This document shows positions 6,382 to 7,647 of a stretch of DNA of 7,647 nucleotides, piece after piece. Source of the DNA: Rhodospirillaceae bacterium (GTDB taxonomy: Bacteria > Pseudomonadota > Alphaproteobacteria > Rhodospirillales > Magnetospirillaceae). The notes beneath the pieces were generated by a model. The model had not been told where the DNA came from. It made no database searches and saw only the letters and a list, made by a program, of their open reading frames with translations. Position 1 is the stretch's first letter, and every line of letters starts with the position of its first letter. Both the position numbers and the translations under genes were made by a program. The stretch lies in the NCBI GenBank assembly GCA_013349735.1, contig DUZC01000254.1:1-7647 (forward strand). The letters are read 5' to 3'.

Positions 6382-7364
6382 ACAGCCGCGAGCAGCTGAT
6401 AGATCACTTCATGAGCCAGAAGGGTTGGGCGCCCTCTTGCCGCCGCCCCTTGGCCGGAGACGCTTCCTTCCGACATTATCACCGCCTGCAGGATGGACCG
6501 AGGCAAGCGATCCTGATGGATGCGCCGCCACCCAAAGAGGATGTCCGGCCGTTTGTCCGGATGGCCCGCCATCTGATTGGCCTGGGCTACAGCGCGCCCG
6601 GATTGCTGGCCGTTGACGAAGTTAATGGCCTTTTGCTGCTCGAGGATTTTGGCGACCATACCTTTAGCCGGCTGTTGGATGGCGGCACCGCTCCCGAGGC
6701 GCTTTACGGCCTGGCCATCGACCTGTTGGCGGATTTGCATATCCGTGGGCCCAAGGCCTGGCCCGAGGGCTTGGCACCCTATGATGACGCCCGTCTGATG
6801 ACCGAAGCCAGGCTTTTGATCGAATGGTATCTGCCTGAAGTGACCGGACAGCCTCTGTCACCAGCGGCTGGGGCCGAATATGAAGACTTGTGGCAAGCCC
6901 TCTGGCCGATGGCCCGAGGCGTCCCTGATAGTCTCGTCCTGCGGGACTTTCATGTGGATAATCTGATGCGGCTCAGCAACCGCACAGGTTTAGCCGCCTG
7001 TGGGCTGCTGGATTTCCAGGACGCTGTGGTTGGGCCGCTGACCTATGATCTGATGAGCCTGCTCGAGGATGCCCGTCGCGATCTGGATAGGGGCCTGGTG
7101 GCGAGGATGCAAAGCCGCTATCTGGCGGCCATGCCCGGCTTGGATCCGCAGGCCTTTTACGACTCCTGGACGGTGCTGGCGGCACAGCGCCATGCCAAAG
7201 TCATCGGTATTTTTACCCGTCTGCACCGCCGCGACGGCAAACCCGTCTATCTGCAGCATATTCCCCGGGTCTGGCGCCTTTTCGAAGCCGCGCTCGCGCA
7301 CCCCCGGCTGACAGCGCTGCGGCGTTGGCTGGATCACCATTTTCCACCGCATAGCCGCCCATGA
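6378..7364 (+). CDS. amgK: N-acetylmuramate/N-acetylglucosamine anomeric kinase AmgK
   Basis: A 328-residue aminoglycoside-phosphotransferase-fold kinase. The family phosphorylates MurNAc (and GlcNAc) at C1, giving MurNAc-1-phosphate for MurU in peptidoglycan recycling. Visible: the N-lobe GDASFRHYHR at 27-36; hinge LLLEDFGD at 86-93; catalytic loop LRDFHVDNLM at 188-197 (D190 base, N195 metal ligand); metal-binding LLDFQDA at 210-216 (D212); and GPLTYDLMSLLEDARRD at 219-234. An in-frame ATG at 6348 adds ten residues, but its G-rich stretch abuts the codon. The ATG at 6378 overlaps the tsaE stop as ATGA and has GGAA eight bases upstream, so 6378 is preferred. Annotation pipelines often label these simply 'phosphotransferase'; the murU neighbour makes the AmgK call much firmer. 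Substrate range is inferred from family and context. Confidence 0.9.
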   Translation: MNSREQLIDHFMSQKGWAPSCRRPLAGDASFRHYHRLQDGPRQAILMDAPPPKEDVRPFVRMARHLIGLGYSAPGLLAVDEVNGLLLLEDFGDHTFSRLLDGGTAPEALYGLAIDLLADLHIRGPKAWPEGLAPYDDARLMTEARLLIEWYLPEVTGQPLSPAAGAEYEDLWQALWPMARGVPDSLVLRDFHVDNLMRLSNRTGLAACGLLDFQDAVVGPLTYDLMSLLEDARRDLDRGLVARMQSRYLAAMPGLDPQAFYDSWTVLAAQRHAKVIGIFTRLHRRDGKPVYLQHIPRVWRLFEAALAHPRLTALRRWLDHHFPPHSRP

Positions 7365-7647
7365 GTCCCATGCCCAGCCATGCCATGGTTTTAGCCGCCG
7401 GCTTGGGACTGCGCATGCGCCCGCTCACGCTGGAACGTCCAAAGCCCCTGTTGACGGTCGGAGGCCGCTCGATGCTCGACAGGGTTTTCGATCACCTTGA
7501 CCATGCCCAGGTCCCCCATCGCGTGGTTAATGCGCATTGGCTTGGTCATCACATCCACCGGCATCTGGCGGATCGACCGGGCGTGACGATTTCCGACGAG
7601 GAACAGTTGCTGGAAACGGGCGGCGGCGTTGCCAAGGCATTACCTTT
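7361..7647 (+). CDS. murU: N-acetylmuramate-1-phosphate uridylyltransferase MurU, partial (N-terminal 95 residues)
   Basis: The reading frame starts at the ATG that overlaps the amgK stop (ATGA, 7361-7364) and is open to the right edge; 95 complete codons are visible of an expected 230-250. The protein begins with the nucleotidyltransferase signature AMVLAAGLGLRMRPLT at about 8-23 and PKPLL at 28-32, the nucleotide- and phosphate-binding loop of sugar-1-phosphate nucleotidyltransferases. ETGGGVAKAL near 85-94 matches the family's product-binding block. MurU converts MurNAc-1-phosphate and UTP to UDP-MurNAc, following AmgK and avoiding the MurA step. An ATG at 7370 is an alternative start; I favour the overlapping one. 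No separate Shine-Dalgarno is seen, consistent with coupling to amgK. From sequence alone it could be another sugar nucleotidyltransferase; context supports MurU. Confidence 0.88.
   Translation, partial: MSPMPSHAMVLAAGLGLRMRPLTLERPKPLLTVGGRSMLDRVFDHLDHAQVPHRVVNAHWLGHHIHRHLADRPGVTISDEEQLLETGGGVAKALP

Noticed and set aside
6162..6740. Minus-strand open frame of 192 codons across the tsaE/amgK junction
   Set aside because: It is antisense to two well-supported genes with catalytic motifs, and has no recognisable domain.

Overview
The window looks like chromosomal DNA of an alphaproteobacterium, plausibly a Rhodospirillales-type organism of moderate-to-high GC. The main support is the run tsaE - amgK - murU, with 4-base stop/start overlaps, a gene order I know from alphaproteobacterial genomes. 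The PAS-rich hybrid kinases and the thioredoxin-reductase-like ferredoxin-NADP reductase fit the same group. The taxonomic call is an inference from gene content only.

Layout. Minus strand, positions 1-4576: two tandem paralogous membrane sensor genes. The first transcribed (1523-4576) is a complete 1017-residue hybrid histidine kinase: TM - single Cache - TM - HAMP - PAS - PAS - HisKA - HATPase - REC - REC. The second begins 7 bases after it (1-1515) and runs off the left edge after 505 residues. It repeats the same sensor half with no net gaps, but its output half lies outside the window. Minus strand, 4724-5752: a 342-residue FAD/NADPH-dependent ferredoxin (flavodoxin)-NADP+ reductase. Its start is fixed by a good Shine-Dalgarno at 5759-5764. 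After a 152-base divergent gap come three plus-strand genes: tsaE (5905-6381), amgK (6378-7364) and the beginning of murU (7361 to the right edge).

How the genes work together. TsaE is the ATPase of the tRNA t6A37 modification machinery. AmgK and MurU are consecutive enzymes of cell-wall sugar recycling: anomeric phosphorylation of MurNAc, then uridylylation to UDP-MurNAc, bypassing de novo synthesis through MurA. The two tandem kinases share a periplasmic Cache domain so similar that they probably sense related ligands, and the visible kinase would need a separate histidine phosphotransfer protein. The reductase is an independent redox gene whose link to the kinases is only adjacency and shared direction.

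I found no RNA genes, insertion sequences, CRISPR arrays or clear terminators. The region is mostly ordinary chromosomal coding DNA. The most notable feature is the gapless tandem duplication of the sensor module; I do not see convincing evidence of an undescribed system.
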